DNA of 64,000 nucleotides from Sphingomonas bisphenolicum (GCF_024349785.1 NZ_AP018817.1:1581501-1645500), one strand, 5' to 3'; positions 39,263 through 49,003 are shown, counted from the stretch's first letter. The notes: generated by a model from the letters alone, not told the origin. Program-made: numbers and translations.

Positions 39263-39355
39263 GGCATTTTGCATCGCGATGTAGAACCGAATATCGCAGC
39301 GCATATTATTGTTGTAGCCAGGGGCGTCCTGACTCGGTCAGGGCCGGAGAAATCT

Positions 39356-40030
39356 ATGCGCGCTTGGTTCGAACGACGTTATCTCGATGTGCTGGGCAGC
39401 ATCTATATCTACAACGAGCATCGCGGCTATACCGCGATCGACCGGGTGATCGAATCGGTCGTGAAACGCTCTCCCGACGATGCCGTCCTCATCGCGCGGC
39501 TCCAGGCGCATCGGGCGGATGAGCGGAAACATTATCTCATGTTCCGCCGCTGGTTCGAACGGCGCGGCATCATGCCCTTTGCCGTGGGATCGACATTTGG
39601 CCACATCGACCGCTTCGTCGAAATCATGTTCGGCACGTCTATCGCCCGGCTCAAGACACAGGATGTCGTCGAAAGCGACAGGCTGTTCGCGCGCCTGTGC
39701 CGGGTCATCGCGCTGACCGAACGGCGGGGATATGTGCAGGTGGAAACCCTGCTGACCAACCGGATCATCCTGTCGGACCCGATTCTGACGCGAATCTTCA
39801 GCATCATTCGCAAGGACGAACCCAGCCATTGGGCGCCCTATGAGGATTGGCTCGATGCCCATGCGCAACGCAATCCGACATGGTGGGAACATATTGTAGA
39901 TGGCGTCGTACATGCCGAACTTCTCTTCCTGAAGCTGCCCTTTCTGTTTCTCAACCCCTGGGCCAGGGCCCGCGACGATTGGCCCGACGAGGCGGATGAA
40001 GGCCTGGATGGGGCATCGGCCGCAGGATGA
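39356..40030 (+). CDS. Ferritin-like di-iron domain protein
   Basis: A 224-residue protein starting at ATG 39356 (GGAGA upstream). It is helical, and four segments supply Glu/Asp-His pairs in the spacing of ferritin-like di-iron proteins: YIYNEHRGYTAIDR, QAHRADERKHYLMFRRW, ALTERRGYVQVETL and IIRKDEPSHWAPYEDW. The C-terminal HAELLFLKLPFLFLNPWARA is hydrophobic and may touch a membrane. Its stop overlaps the GtrA gene by 4 bases, and a glycosyltransferase follows, so it probably serves lipid or glycan chemistry (hydroxylation or desaturation is a guess). Confidence 0.7.
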   Translation: MRAWFERRYLDVLGSIYIYNEHRGYTAIDRVIESVVKRSPDDAVLIARLQAHRADERKHYLMFRRWFERRGIMPFAVGSTFGHIDRFVEIMFGTSIARLKTQDVVESDRLFARLCRVIALTERRGYVQVETLLTNRIILSDPILTRIFSIIRKDEPSHWAPYEDWLDAHAQRNPTWWEHIVDGVVHAELLFLKLPFLFLNPWARARDDWPDEADEGLDGASAAG

Positions 40031-40491
40031 GTTTGGACGCCGAAGCGGATGGTAACAGCCTGTTGCCGGTACAATCGTTCAGTGCGGGCATCATGAGTCG
40101 GGTATTTTCCCTGCGCGCCGGGGCGATGTTGTTTCGCAACACGGTTGTCAGTTGTTCGGTTTTCGTGATCGGCCTGGGTATATTGTGGGGTCTGGTGAAC
40201 CTCGGCGTCGGCAAGGTTATGGCTGCGGGCATTGGTTTCATCATCGCCAACAGCCTGCATTATATCCTCGGGCGGAGCTGGATTTTCCGCGGAACGGACA
40301 GAGGCGTCGGCGCCGGCTATGTGCTGTTCCTGGCGAATTCCGCTGTCGGCCTCCTCATCACCATGGGCCTCTATGCGCTGTTCCTGCATCTGACGTCGGT
40401 GAATTATCTTGTGACCCGCGCCGTCGTTTCGCTGTTCGCGGGCCTGGTCGTGTTTCTGCTGAATGCGCTCCTGAACTTCAGGCAGGTCTGA
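40027..40491 (+). CDS. GtrA-family membrane protein
   Basis: A 154-residue protein with four membrane spans, for example LFRNTVVSCSVFVIGLGILW, AAGIGFIIANSLHYILGRSW and VSLFAGLVVFLLNALLNFRQ. The NSLHYILGRSWIF segment is the GtrA hallmark. Family members help flip or supply polyprenyl-linked sugars for surface glycans. It overlaps the ferritin-like gene by 4 bases and is followed 3 bases later by a glycosyltransferase, suggesting all three act on one envelope glycolipid or polysaccharide. Confidence 0.88.
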   Translation: MSLDAEADGNSLLPVQSFSAGIMSRVFSLRAGAMLFRNTVVSCSVFVIGLGILWGLVNLGVGKVMAAGIGFIIANSLHYILGRSWIFRGTDRGVGAGYVLFLANSAVGLLITMGLYALFLHLTSVNYLVTRAVVSLFAGLVVFLLNALLNFRQV

Positions 40492-40494
40492 TCG

Positions 40495-41622
40495 ATGCGG
40501 ATCGCGCTGTTTTCCGGTAATTACAATTATCTGCGCGAAGGCGCGAACCAGGCGCTGAATATGCTCGTGCGCTATCTGGAAACGGCGTGCGGCTTCACGG
40601 TGCGGGTCTATTCCCCGGTCACGGACACGCCGGCATTCGCGCCGGCGGGGACGTTGGTGCCGGTTCCGTCGATCGCTCTGCCGGTGCGCAGCGAGTTCCG
40701 CCTGGCGCTTGGCCTTCCGCGCAATATCCGAAACGACATCCGCGATTTTGCGCCCGACCTGGTGCATGTGTCTACGCCGGATATATTGGGAACGCGTGCG
40801 CAGACCTTCGCCAAGCGGCTCGGTGTCCCGATCGTTGCGAGTATGCACACGCGGTTCGAAACCTATCTGCGTTATTATGGGATCGACTGGGCGCGACCCG
40901 CACTCGATGCACATCTGCGGCGCTTCTATCGACGCAGCGATCATGTGCTCGCACCGACCGGCGCGCTGGTCGAGGAATTGCGCCTGTTGCGTGGCGACGA
41001 TCGGGCGAGCGTCTGGAGCAGGGGGATAGACGCCGCGCTCTTCCATCCCGGCCGACGGGACATGCACTGGCGCCGCATACAGGGGCTGGACGATGGCGAC
41101 ATCGCCATATTGTTCTTCGGACGCGTAGTGCTCGAAAAGGGCGTGGACCGGTTCATCCAGGTGGTGCGGCAACTCCAGGCGCAATCGCCGCGCGTCCGGG
41201 CGCTCGTCGTCGGGCATGGCCCCGCGGTCGACCTGTTCAAAACGCTGCCCCGAACGATATGCGCAGGACATCTGGCGGGGGATGATCTGGCTCGGGCGGT
41301 TGCGAGCGCGGATGTGTTGCTCAGTCCCAGCACCACCGAAACATTCGGCAATGTCATCGTCGAAGCCATGGCCTGCGGCTTGCCTGTCGTGAGCGCCGAC
41401 GCCCAAAATGCCCGCAGCATCCTGACCGACGGTCAGGACGGGTTTCTTTGCCGGCCGACGGGTTGCGGACATTATGCATCGGTCCTGGCCAAGCTTATCG
41501 AAAGTCCGGATTTGCGACATGCGATGGGCTTGGCGGCGCACCGCACCAGCCGGCTCTATTCCTGGGACAGGGCGTCGGAAAGCGTCGCGAATGTCTACCG
41601 TGCTCTGACCGTCGGCGTTTGA
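40495..41622 (+). CDS. GT4-family glycosyltransferase
   Basis: A 375-residue retaining glycosyltransferase with the GT-B fold. MRIALFSGNYNYLREGANQA opens the acceptor domain; HVSTPDILGTRAQTFAKRLG and IVASMHTRFETYLRYYG follow; the donor domain has LFFGRVVLEKGVDRFIQVV and the E-x7-E nucleotide-sugar motif STTETFGNVIVEAMACGLPV. It resembles lipid glucosyl/glucuronosyl transferases of the SqdX/DgdA type. In a sphingomonad it could act on glycosphingolipids, but this is inference. A bidirectional terminator lies after it. Confidence 0.88.
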   Translation: MRIALFSGNYNYLREGANQALNMLVRYLETACGFTVRVYSPVTDTPAFAPAGTLVPVPSIALPVRSEFRLALGLPRNIRNDIRDFAPDLVHVSTPDILGTRAQTFAKRLGVPIVASMHTRFETYLRYYGIDWARPALDAHLRRFYRRSDHVLAPTGALVEELRLLRGDDRASVWSRGIDAALFHPGRRDMHWRRIQGLDDGDIAILFFGRVVLEKGVDRFIQVVRQLQAQSPRVRALVVGHGPAVDLFKTLPRTICAGHLAGDDLARAVASADVLLSPSTTETFGNVIVEAMACGLPVVSADAQNARSILTDGQDGFLCRPTGCGHYASVLAKLIESPDLRHAMGLAAHRTSRLYSWDRASESVANVYRALTVGV

Positions 41623-41644
41623 ACGGATCGGCCCGCAATCGCAA

Positions 41645-41672
41645 AAGCCTCCCCATATCTTTGGAGAGGCTT
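41645..41672. terminator. Bidirectional terminator between the glycosyltransferase and phoB
   Basis: Stem AAGCCTC / GAGGCTT with a 14-base loop in the 81-base convergent gap. An AAAA run precedes it on the plus strand (a U tract for the phoB side), and TTCGCTT follows on the other side. Confidence 0.6.
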
Positions 41673-41703
41673 CGCTTGAACCACAATTGCCGGGTTGCGC
41701 GCC

Positions 41704-42405
41704 TCAGCCCACGCCCTCGGTGTCGAGCGCATAGCCCGCCGACCGCACCGTGCGGATGATGTCCTGATATTGGCCATCGCCGTTGATCGCCTTGCGCAGG
41801 CGGCGGATATGGACGTCCACCGTGCGCAGTTCGATATCGCTGTCCTGACCCCATACGCTGTCCAGCAGCCGCTCGCGCGAGAAGACCCAGCCGGGATGCT
41901 CCAGGAAATGCTTGAGCAGGCGGAACTCGGTGGGGCCGAGCGGGATCACTTGCCCGCTGCGGCGGACCTTGTGGCCGACCGTGTCCATCTCCACGTCGGA
42001 GAAGGTGAGCGTCTCGCCGGCCAGCGCCGGACGCACGCGGCGCAGCACCGCGCCGACGCGCGCTACCAGCTCGCGGGGGCTGAACGGCTTGGTCACATAA
42101 TCGTCTGCGCCGGTTTCCAGCCCGCGGACCCGATCCTCTTCCTCACCGCGCGCGGTCAGCATGATGATGGGGATATTGGCGGTGCCGTTCATGCGGCGCA
42201 GCCGGCGGCACACCTCGATCCCCGACAGGCTTTCGACCATCCAGTCGAGCAGCACGATGTCAGGCACATTTTCCTGCGCCATCAGCAACGCTTCCTCGCC
42301 GTCGACCGTATGGGCGACCTCGAAATCCTCGCGCTTGAAATGCCAGATCAGCAGTTCGGCCAGTGCTGCGTCATCCTCGACCAGCAGCATTTTCGCTCTT
42401 GCCAT
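41704..42405 (-). CDS. phoB: Phosphate regulon response regulator PhoB
   Basis: OmpR-type response regulator that activates the Pho regulon under phosphate limitation. The receiver domain has Asp54 in DIVLLDWMVESLSG as phospho-acceptor, plus the DD pair in LLVEDDAALAE and the lysine in YVTKPFSPREL. The C-terminal winged helix reads PLGPTEFRLLKHFLEHPGWV and RTVDVHIRRLRKAINGDGQY. It is the last gene of the phoR-pst cluster, 3 bases after phoU, so it is autoregulated if the Pho box is functional. Confidence 0.97.
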   Translation of the reverse strand: MARAKMLLVEDDAALAELLIWHFKREDFEVAHTVDGEEALLMAQENVPDIVLLDWMVESLSGIEVCRRLRRMNGTANIPIIMLTARGEEEDRVRGLETGADDYVTKPFSPRELVARVGAVLRRVRPALAGETLTFSDVEMDTVGHKVRRSGQVIPLGPTEFRLLKHFLEHPGWVFSRERLLDSVWGQDSDIELRTVDVHIRRLRKAINGDGQYQDIIRTVRSAGYALDTEGVG

Positions 42406-42408
42406 GGT

Positions 42409-43104
42409 CTAGTCCTCCGGCTGCATGTCGGCGCCGCGCTCGCGCTCTGGCAAGGTCTGGCCGGTGGCGGCATAATAGACCATTTCCGCGACGTTGGTCG
42501 CATGGTCGCCGATCCGCTCGATATTCTTGGCGATGAACAGCAGATGCGCGCACTCGCTGATCGTCTTGGGGTTTTCGACCATGAAGGTGACGAGCGTGCG
42601 GAACACGCTGTTGTAGAAATCGTCCACCACCGTGTCGCGCTCGACCACCGCCAGCGCCAGGTCGGCGTCGCGCGCGGCGAAGGCGTTCAGCGCATCATGC
42701 ACCATCTCGCCCGCGACCTGCCCCATGGAGGGCAGCAGGGAAATGGGTTCGAGGATGCGGGTGTTGGTCGCGATCAGCGGCACGCGCTTGGCGATATTCT
42801 TGGCATAGTCGCCGATGCGTTCCACCACGCTCACGATTTTGAGCGCGGCGATCACGTCGCGCAGGTCGTTCGCCATCGGCGCGCGGAGCGCAATCACCTG
42901 GATCACCAGCTTCTCGACCTCCGCCTCGATCGCGTCGATGCGCTTGTCGCCCTCGACGACATCGGCGGCCAACACTTTGTCCTGCCGCTGCAACGCCAGC
43001 ATCGCATTTTCGATCGCCGCTTCCGCTCTGCCGCCCATTTCGGCGATCAGTCCGCGCAGCCGGTCGATTTCCTCGTCAAATGCCTTGATCGTATGTTCTG
43101 CCAT
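42409..43104 (-). CDS. phoU: Phosphate transport regulator PhoU
   Basis: PhoU connects the Pst transporter to PhoR and restrains signalling when phosphate is ample. The 231 residues show two PhoU repeats with EIDRLRGLIAEMGGRAEAAI and MVHDALNAFAARDADLALAV, and ERIGDYAKNIAKRVPLIA and ERIGDHATNVAEMVYYAAT as the metal-binding E/DxxxD-type motifs of each repeat. It begins 17 bases after pstB. No anomaly. Confidence 0.96.
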   Translation of the reverse strand: MAEHTIKAFDEEIDRLRGLIAEMGGRAEAAIENAMLALQRQDKVLAADVVEGDKRIDAIEAEVEKLVIQVIALRAPMANDLRDVIAALKIVSVVERIGDYAKNIAKRVPLIATNTRILEPISLLPSMGQVAGEMVHDALNAFAARDADLALAVVERDTVVDDFYNSVFRTLVTFMVENPKTISECAHLLFIAKNIERIGDHATNVAEMVYYAATGQTLPERERGADMQPED

Positions 43105-43121
43105 GATCTCTCTCCCCCGGA

Positions 43122-43925
43122 TCAGCCGTAGCGACCGGTGATATAATCCTTGGTCCGCTCCTGGCGGGGATTGGTGAAGATATCGGACGTCACGCCATAT
43201 TCGACCAGGTCGCCCAGGTGGAAGAAGGCGGTCCGCTGCGACACGCGCGCGGCCTGCTGCATGTTATGCGTCACGATGACGATCGCATAGCGGCCGCGCA
43301 GTTCGTGGATCAGCTCCTCGATCTTGGCGGTCGCGATCGGATCGAGCGCCGAGCAAGGTTCGTCCATCAGGATGACTTCCGGTTCGACCGCGATCGCCCG
43401 GCCGATGCACAGCCGCTGCTGCTGTCCGCCCGACAGCGCCGTGCCGCTGTCATGCAACCGGTCCTTCACCTCGTCCCACAGGCCAGCGCGGCGCAGCGAT
43501 TTTTCGACGATCACGTCCATGTCCGCCTTGCCCGCGGCCAGGCCGTGGATGCGCGGCCCATAGGCGATATTTTCGTAGATCGATTTGGGGAAGGGATTGG
43601 GCTTCTGGAACACCATGCCCACCCGCGCGCGCAACTGCACCACGTCCATCGAGGGGGCGTAAATATTCTCCCCGTCCAGCGTGATCTCGCCCTCGACCCG
43701 CGCCGACGCGACGGTGTCGTTCATGCGATTGAGCGTCCGCAGGAAGGTCGACTTGCCGCAGCCCGACGGGCCGATGAAGGCGGTGACATGGTCCATGCCG
43801 ACGTCGATCGACACGCCCTTGATGGCCTGCTTCTCGCCATAGAAAACCTTGACGTCGCGGGCCGACATCTTGGGATTGTCGATGGTCAGGTTGATTTGGT
43901 CTTCTGTCATGGGTGTCATTACCAC
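43122..43925 (-). CDS. pstB: Phosphate ABC transporter ATPase PstB
   Basis: ATP-binding subunit of the high-affinity phosphate importer, 267 residues. It has [20 protein letters not shown] (Walker A), the ABC signature [20 protein letters not shown], the Walker B motif [20 protein letters not shown] and the switch histidine in [20 protein letters not shown]. The coding region overlaps the end of pstA by 7 bases. Confidence 0.98.
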   Translation of the reverse strand: MVMTPMTEDQINLTIDNPKMSARDVKVFYGEKQAIKGVSIDVGMDHVTAFIGPSGCGKSTFLRTLNRMNDTVASARVEGEITLDGENIYAPSMDVVQLRARVGMVFQKPNPFPKSIYENIAYGPRIHGLAAGKADMDVIVEKSLRRAGLWDEVKDRLHDSGTALSGGQQQRLCIGRAIAVEPEVILMDEPCSALDPIATAKIEELIHELRGRYAIVIVTHNMQQAARVSQRTAFFHLGDLVEYGVTSDIFTNPRQERTKDYITGRYG

Positions 43926-45163
43926 CGTGTTTCAAACTTGTTGCGCAGGTAGATGGCGAGGCCGTTCATCGCGAGCAGGAACGCCAGCAGAACGATGATC
44001 GCGGCGGATGTCTTTTCGACGAAGCCCTTGGAAACTTCATCGGACCACAGGAATATCTGCACCGGCAGGACGGTCGCCGGATCGGTGATCCCGCCCGGCG
44101 GGGTGGCGATGAAGGCGCGCATGCCGATCATCAGCAGCGGCGCGGTTTCGCCCAGCGCGCGGGCCATGCCGATGATCGTGCCGGTCAGGATGCCGGGCAG
44201 GGCCAGCGGCAGCACATGCTGGAACACCACCTGTACCGGGCTTGCGCCGATGCCGAGCGCGGCGTCGCGGATGCTGGGCGGGACGGACTTGATCGCGTTG
44301 CGGCCGGCGATGACGATGACCGGCATCGTCATCAGCGCCAGTGTCATGCCGCCCACCAGCGCCGCGGATCGCGGCAGATGCGCGAGGTTCAGGAAGATCG
44401 ACAGGCCCAGCAGGCCGAATATGATGGAAGGCACCGCCGCCAGATTGTTGATCGACACTTCGATGATGTCGGTCCACCAGCTCTTGCGGGCATATTCCTC
44501 CAGATAGAGCGCCGTGGCGACGCCGATCGGGAAGCTGAGGATCAGCGTCACCAGCATCGTCAGCAACGATCCCTTGAACGCCCCCCAGATGCCGACCTGG
44601 GTCGGATCGGTGCCGTCGCTGGCGGTCAGGAAGCTCAGGTTGAAGCCGGTCGACAACAGGCCCTGCTGTTTCAGCCGCGTGACCGCGGCCTCCATTTCCG
44701 GCGATCCCTTGCTCTTGGCGGCCAGGTCAAGCGCGGTCGAGGCCGGCACGCTGATCGTCTCGCTCCGGCTCAATATCTTGGGGTCCGCCTTGATCGCGTC
44801 CCGGATGCTGATCCAGGCGGTCGGCGATAGCAGCGCGTCGGCATCTGCGCCCAACAGCTTCTTCGCGACCGAGTCGGTCACCATCGGCAGATTGGCCTGG
44901 CTCAGCGATTCGTCGGTGATGGCGGCGGGATCGAGCAGCAGCGGGGAGGCCGGGAAATCGATCTTGAGCGCAATCTCGGTCCGGGTGAAGCCACGCAGGC
45001 CGTTGCCCATCATGGTGACGAGCAGGAAAGCCAGGAAGGACGCGGACAGCAGCACGGCGAAAAGGCCGGCGAATTTGAAGCGGCGCTCGGCGGCATAGCG
45101 CCCCGCAATCCGCTTGCGCATGGCCTCCGACTTCCAGTCGGTCGGGTTGCGAGCAGCAGTCAT
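43919..45163 (-). CDS. pstA: Phosphate ABC transporter permease PstA
   Basis: Permease with the usual C-terminal transport domain (about 280 residues: [55 protein letters not shown]) and a long N-terminal region with its own span and a periplasmic domain. This extension (DUF3333) is common in alphaproteobacterial PstA and absent in E. coli. It overlaps pstC by 4 bases. Confidence 0.96.
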   Translation of the reverse strand: MTAARNPTDWKSEAMRKRIAGRYAAERRFKFAGLFAVLLSASFLAFLLVTMMGNGLRGFTRTEIALKIDFPASPLLLDPAAITDESLSQANLPMVTDSVAKKLLGADADALLSPTAWISIRDAIKADPKILSRSETISVPASTALDLAAKSKGSPEMEAAVTRLKQQGLLSTGFNLSFLTASDGTDPTQVGIWGAFKGSLLTMLVTLILSFPIGVATALYLEEYARKSWWTDIIEVSINNLAAVPSIIFGLLGLSIFLNLAHLPRSAALVGGMTLALMTMPVIVIAGRNAIKSVPPSIRDAALGIGASPVQVVFQHVLPLALPGILTGTIIGMARALGETAPLLMIGMRAFIATPPGGITDPATVLPVQIFLWSDEVSKGFVEKTSAAIIVLLAFLLAMNGLAIYLRNKFETRW

Positions 45164-46554
45164 TCGTAAGCCTCGCGATATTTCTTCACGACCCGCAGGG
45201 CCACGATGTTGAGCAGCAGGGTGACGATGAACAGCACCAGGCCCAGCGCGAAGGCGGCGAGCGTCTTGGCGCTGTCGAATTCCTGGTCGCCGGTCAGCAA
45301 CTGGACGATCTGTGTCGTCACTGTGGTCACGCTGGCGAAGGGATTGACGGTCAGGTTCGCGGCGAGGCCCGCGGCCATGACCACGATCATCGTTTCACCG
45401 ATGGCGCGGCTGACGGCCAGCAGCACGCCGCCGACGACGCCGGGTAGCGCGGCGGGGATCAGCACCTTGCGAATCGTCTCGCTGGTGGTCGCGCCCATCG
45501 CCAGGCTGCCGTCGCGCATCGATTGCGGCACGGCGGCAATGCTGTCGTCGGCCATGGAGGACACGAAGGGGATGATCATGACCCCCATGACAAGGCCGGC
45601 GGCCAGCGCGCTTTCGGAGGATGCGCCATGGATGCCGATCGCGACCGCGAAGTCGCGGAGCGCCGGGGCGATGGTGAGCGCGGCGAAATAGCCATAGACC
45701 ACCGTCGGCACGCCTGCGAGCATCTCCAGCGTCGGCTTCATCCATTTGCGGACGGTCGGGCTGGCATATTGGGTCAGGTAGATGGCGCTCATCAGGCCCA
45801 GCGGGATGGCGACGATCATGGCGATGATCGCGCCGATGAAGATGGTGCCCCAGAACAGCGGCACCGCGCCGAACGCATCGTCATTGCCGTAGCCCATGGC
45901 GGCCGACTGCGGCGACCATTTGGTGCCGAACAGGAAATCGATGGGATTGACCATCGAGAAGAAGCGGAAGCTTTCCCACAGCAGCGACGCCACGATACCG
46001 ACCGTCGTGACGATCGCGATCAGGGATGCGATCAGCAGCGACGCCATGACCAGCCGCTCGACCCGCGTGCGCGCCCGGAAATCGGGGCGCACGCGGGTGA
46101 AGGCATAGGCCCCCCCGGCGAAGGCCAGCACCAGCGCCAATACCGCGCCGGCCACGCCATATTTGTTGAGCGCGTGTGCGTAGGGTTCGACCAGTCCCTG
46201 GGACAGCGGATTGAACGCCCCCGCCTGATCGCCGTTGGCGATCGCCCGCGCTTCGCCGAGGATGGCGGAGCGGGAGAAGCCGTCGAGCGGCAGGCTCTGC
46301 GCCGCCGGGTCGGCCAGCACGCTTTGCGTGACCAGGCCCGGCGCGACATTGGCCCAGACCGCCAGGAAGATGGCGGCCGGGATCAGCGTCCACAGCGCGA
46401 CATACCAGCCATGATAGCCGGGTAGCGAGTGGACGGCGTCGCGCCGCCCCGTCGCCCGCGCCGCGGTCTGGAGCCGCAGCGCGCGGGCGCGGGCGCTGAC
46501 CCAGGCGATCGCGCCCAGGCCCGCCAGCAGCAGGAGGATTGCAGGACCGGTCAT
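45160..46554 (-). CDS. pstC: Phosphate ABC transporter permease PstC
   Basis: Permease partner of PstA, 464 residues. The C-terminal half is the ABC permease domain (YLTQYASPTVRKWMKPTLEM, LAGVPTVVYGYFAALTIAPA, MRDGSLAMGATTSETIRKVL, AIGETMIVVMAAGLAANL). The N-terminal 190 residues hold extra spans and a periplasmic region, as in other alphaproteobacteria. Start at 46554, 7 bases after pstS. Confidence 0.96.
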   Translation of the reverse strand: MTGPAILLLLAGLGAIAWVSARARALRLQTAARATGRRDAVHSLPGYHGWYVALWTLIPAAIFLAVWANVAPGLVTQSVLADPAAQSLPLDGFSRSAILGEARAIANGDQAGAFNPLSQGLVEPYAHALNKYGVAGAVLALVLAFAGGAYAFTRVRPDFRARTRVERLVMASLLIASLIAIVTTVGIVASLLWESFRFFSMVNPIDFLFGTKWSPQSAAMGYGNDDAFGAVPLFWGTIFIGAIIAMIVAIPLGLMSAIYLTQYASPTVRKWMKPTLEMLAGVPTVVYGYFAALTIAPALRDFAVAIGIHGASSESALAAGLVMGVMIIPFVSSMADDSIAAVPQSMRDGSLAMGATTSETIRKVLIPAALPGVVGGVLLAVSRAIGETMIVVMAAGLAANLTVNPFASVTTVTTQIVQLLTGDQEFDSAKTLAAFALGLVLFIVTLLLNIVALRVVKKYREAYE

Positions 46555-46561
46555 GTCGCCC

Positions 46562-47617
46562 TTACTTCAGCTGCGAACCGTCGAGGACGGTCAGCGCCTT
46601 GACGGTTTCGGCGCTCTTCTTGCGCACGTCTTCGGGCGCCGCGACCATGCCGCGCTTGGTCAGCGCACCGTCGGGGTTCCAGTTGGCGGCGAAGGTGTTC
46701 AGGAAGCCCTGAAGGCCGGGGATGGCCGTCATGTGCGCCTTCTTCACATAGATGTAGAGCGGACGCGCGCCGGGATACTGGCCGGTCGACACGGTTTCAT
46801 AGGTCGCTTCGACGCCGTTGATCGGCACGTCCTTGAGCGTGTCCTTATTTTCCTCAAGGAAGCTGTAGCCGAACACGCCGACCGCATTGGGATTGGCGCC
46901 CAGCTTCTGCACGATCAGATTGTCGTTCTCGCCCGAATCGACATATTTGCCGTCTTCGCGAATGCGGGTGCAGGTCGCCTTATATTCGTCTTCGTTCTTT
47001 TCCTTGAGCGCCTTCATCGCCTCGTCGCTCTGGCAGCCTTTCTCCAGGATCAGTTCGGCCAGCGAATCGCGCGTACCGCTGGTGGACGGCGGGCCGAAGA
47101 CGGAAATGGCGATCGCGGGCAGGCTGGGGTCCACATCTTTCCAGGTCTGGGCCTTGTTCGGACCCTTGCCGTACGGATTGGCGGCGAGCGCTTCATAGAC
47201 GATCTTGGGGGTGAGCTTGAGGCCCGGACCCTTGTTCGATTCGGCGAAGGCGAGGCCGTCGACGCCGACCTGGATCTCGACGATGTCCTTCACGCCATTG
47301 GCGGCGCACTGTTCGAACTCCGCCTTCTTCATGCGGCGCGATGCGTCGGCGATGTCGGGATGCTGGGCGCCCACGCCCGCGCAGAACAGCTTCATGCCGC
47401 CGCCGGTGCCGGTCGATTCGATGATCGGCGACTTCATGCCGGCATTGCCCTGTACGAACAGTTCGGCGACCGCCGTGGCGAACGGATAGACGGTGGAAGA
47501 CCCGACCGCACGGATCTGGTCGCGCGTCTGGCCTGCGCCGCCGCCGGACTGGTCGCCGCAGGCGGCAAGGCTGAGAACGCTCACGGTCGTCGCGGCGAGC
47601 AAGGCGAATGTCTTCAC
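46562..47617 (-). CDS. pstS: Phosphate-binding lipoprotein PstS
   Basis: Periplasmic phosphate receptor, 351 residues. The start is a GTG at 47617, chosen because GGAGG lies 5 bases upstream; a TTG at 47629 would put the Shine-Dalgarno sequence inside the gene. The lipobox LSLAAC (Cys20) shows it is a lipoprotein. The mature protein has RAVGSSTVYPFATAVAELFV, IIESTGTGGGMKLFC, FGPPSTSGTRDSLAELILEK and a binding-protein fold, characteristic of the PstS group with longer loops. A Pho-box candidate lies 78 bases upstream. Confidence 0.95.
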   Translation of the reverse strand: MKTFALLAATTVSVLSLAACGDQSGGGAGQTRDQIRAVGSSTVYPFATAVAELFVQGNAGMKSPIIESTGTGGGMKLFCAGVGAQHPDIADASRRMKKAEFEQCAANGVKDIVEIQVGVDGLAFAESNKGPGLKLTPKIVYEALAANPYGKGPNKAQTWKDVDPSLPAIAISVFGPPSTSGTRDSLAELILEKGCQSDEAMKALKEKNEDEYKATCTRIREDGKYVDSGENDNLIVQKLGANPNAVGVFGYSFLEENKDTLKDVPINGVEATYETVSTGQYPGARPLYIYVKKAHMTAIPGLQGFLNTFAANWNPDGALTKRGMVAAPEDVRKKSAETVKALTVLDGSQLK

Positions 47618-47694
47618 GGGAACCTCCAAACAATAGAGCCGCGATTCGCTTGTCGCCGCCCCCTCGGGAAGCGCCCTAGTCGCGGACCATCGCG

Positions 47695-47727
47695 CCTTTG
47701 TGACAGTCAGGTTTCATTTTCATGACA
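47695..47727 (-). promoter_or_regulatory. Pho-box-like triple direct repeat upstream of pstS
   Basis: On the minus strand three consecutive 11-base units read TGTCATGAAAA, TGAAACCTGAC and TGTCACAAAGG. The first and third match the PhoB-binding consensus CTGTCAT with the usual 11-base period. The site overlaps the phoR stop codon (47720-47722), so PhoB binding here could drive pstSCAB-phoU-phoB independently of phoR. Confidence 0.65.
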
Positions 47728-49003
47728 TCGTTCCGGAAAGCGCCGACGGGCGCCTTTTCTCGTCGCTTTTATTTGGCGCCTCTTCCATCGGCGGGGGCAG
47801 CAGCACGGTGATGGTGGTGCCTTTGCCCAATGTGCTGGCGATGTCGAAGCGCCCGCGATGCCGCTCGACGATATGCTTGACGATGGCGAGGCCCAGGCCC
47901 GTGCCGCCCATCGCCCGGCTGCGCCCCGAATCGACGCGGTAGAATCGCTCGGTCAGGCGGGGCAGGTGATCGGGGCCGATCCCTTCCCCTTCATCGGCGA
48001 CCGTCAGCCGTGTCATGCTGCTCGGCCCTTCGTTCAGCGTGACGCGAACCGGCGTGCCGGGGCGGCCATATTTGATCGAATTGCCGATTAGATTGTGGAG
48101 CAACTGCGAGAGCTGCGCCCGGTCGCCCTGAACGCTGGGCAATTGCGGTGCGATCTCCATTTCCACTTCGCGACCGCGGTCGCCATGGCTGGAGCGGAAG
48201 ACGCCGACCACCTCGGCGGCCAGTTCCGACAGATCGACCAGCGTGTCGGGTGCGCGATATTTCTCCGCCTCGATCCGGCTCAAGGAGATGAGATCGTCGA
48301 TCAACCGCTGCATCCGACGCGCTTCGCCGTCCATGATTTTCAGGAAGCGCTGGCGGGTTTCGGTATCCTTGCCCAGTTCGGGATCGGCCAGCGTCTCGAT
48401 GAAGCCCAATATGCCGGCCAGCGGCGTGCGCAATTCATGGCTGGCATTGGCGACGAAATCGACGCGCATCCGCTCGGCGGCATGAGTGCCGCTATGATCG
48501 ACCAGATGGACCAGCCGCCGCATGTCGGCGACCTGCCCCACCGGCGCGATCCGCATCTGCCAGCGCTGGTCGCGGCTGCCCAGGCCGACCAGTTCGACCA
48601 TCACAGGTTCGGCGAGCGGGGCGGTGCTCGCCAGCCGTTCGGCGGCGGCGGGGTGGCGGATTGCAATGCGCGCATCCTCGCCCTCGATATGCGTGCCCAG
48701 CAGGCGTTGCGCGGCCCGGTTGGCGCGGACGATGCGGCTGCGCTCGACCAGCATCAGCGGATCGGAAATCCCTTCCAGCAGGCTGGCGAAATCGGGATGG
48801 CCTAACAGGTCGGGCGCATCCAGCGGAGCGGGCGCAGGCTGCCGCGTCGATACGCCCTCGGCGCAGATCAGCAGGACGAGCAGGCCGCCCAATATCGGCA
48901 GGGCGATGGCGATGGGCGATGCACCCAGCAATAAAGCGCCCCCGGTGCCAAGCAACAGCATGGCGAGGGAGGCGGTAATCTGCGAAATTGTCAGTCGATT
49001 CAT
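47720..49003 (-). CDS. phoR: Phosphate regulon sensor kinase PhoR
   Basis: Membrane histidine kinase, about 427 residues from ATG 49003 (an in-frame TTG lies at 49030). Two membrane spans near the N-terminus (ITASLAMLLLGTGGALLLGA, IALPILGGLLVLLICAEGV) are followed by a PAS-like region (LMLVERSRIVRANRAAQRLL), HisKA (FVANASHELRTPLAGILGF) and HATPase (NLIGNSIKYGRPGTPVRV, GTGLGLAIVKHIVERHRGRF). It senses the state of the Pst/PhoU complex and phosphorylates PhoB. Confidence 0.95.
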   Translation of the reverse strand: MNRLTISQITASLAMLLLGTGGALLLGASPIAIALPILGGLLVLLICAEGVSTRQPAPAPLDAPDLLGHPDFASLLEGISDPLMLVERSRIVRANRAAQRLLGTHIEGEDARIAIRHPAAAERLASTAPLAEPVMVELVGLGSRDQRWQMRIAPVGQVADMRRLVHLVDHSGTHAAERMRVDFVANASHELRTPLAGILGFIETLADPELGKDTETRQRFLKIMDGEARRMQRLIDDLISLSRIEAEKYRAPDTLVDLSELAAEVVGVFRSSHGDRGREVEMEIAPQLPSVQGDRAQLSQLLHNLIGNSIKYGRPGTPVRVTLNEGPSSMTRLTVADEGEGIGPDHLPRLTERFYRVDSGRSRAMGGTGLGLAIVKHIVERHRGRFDIASTLGKGTTITVLLPPPMEEAPNKSDEKRRPSALSGTMS

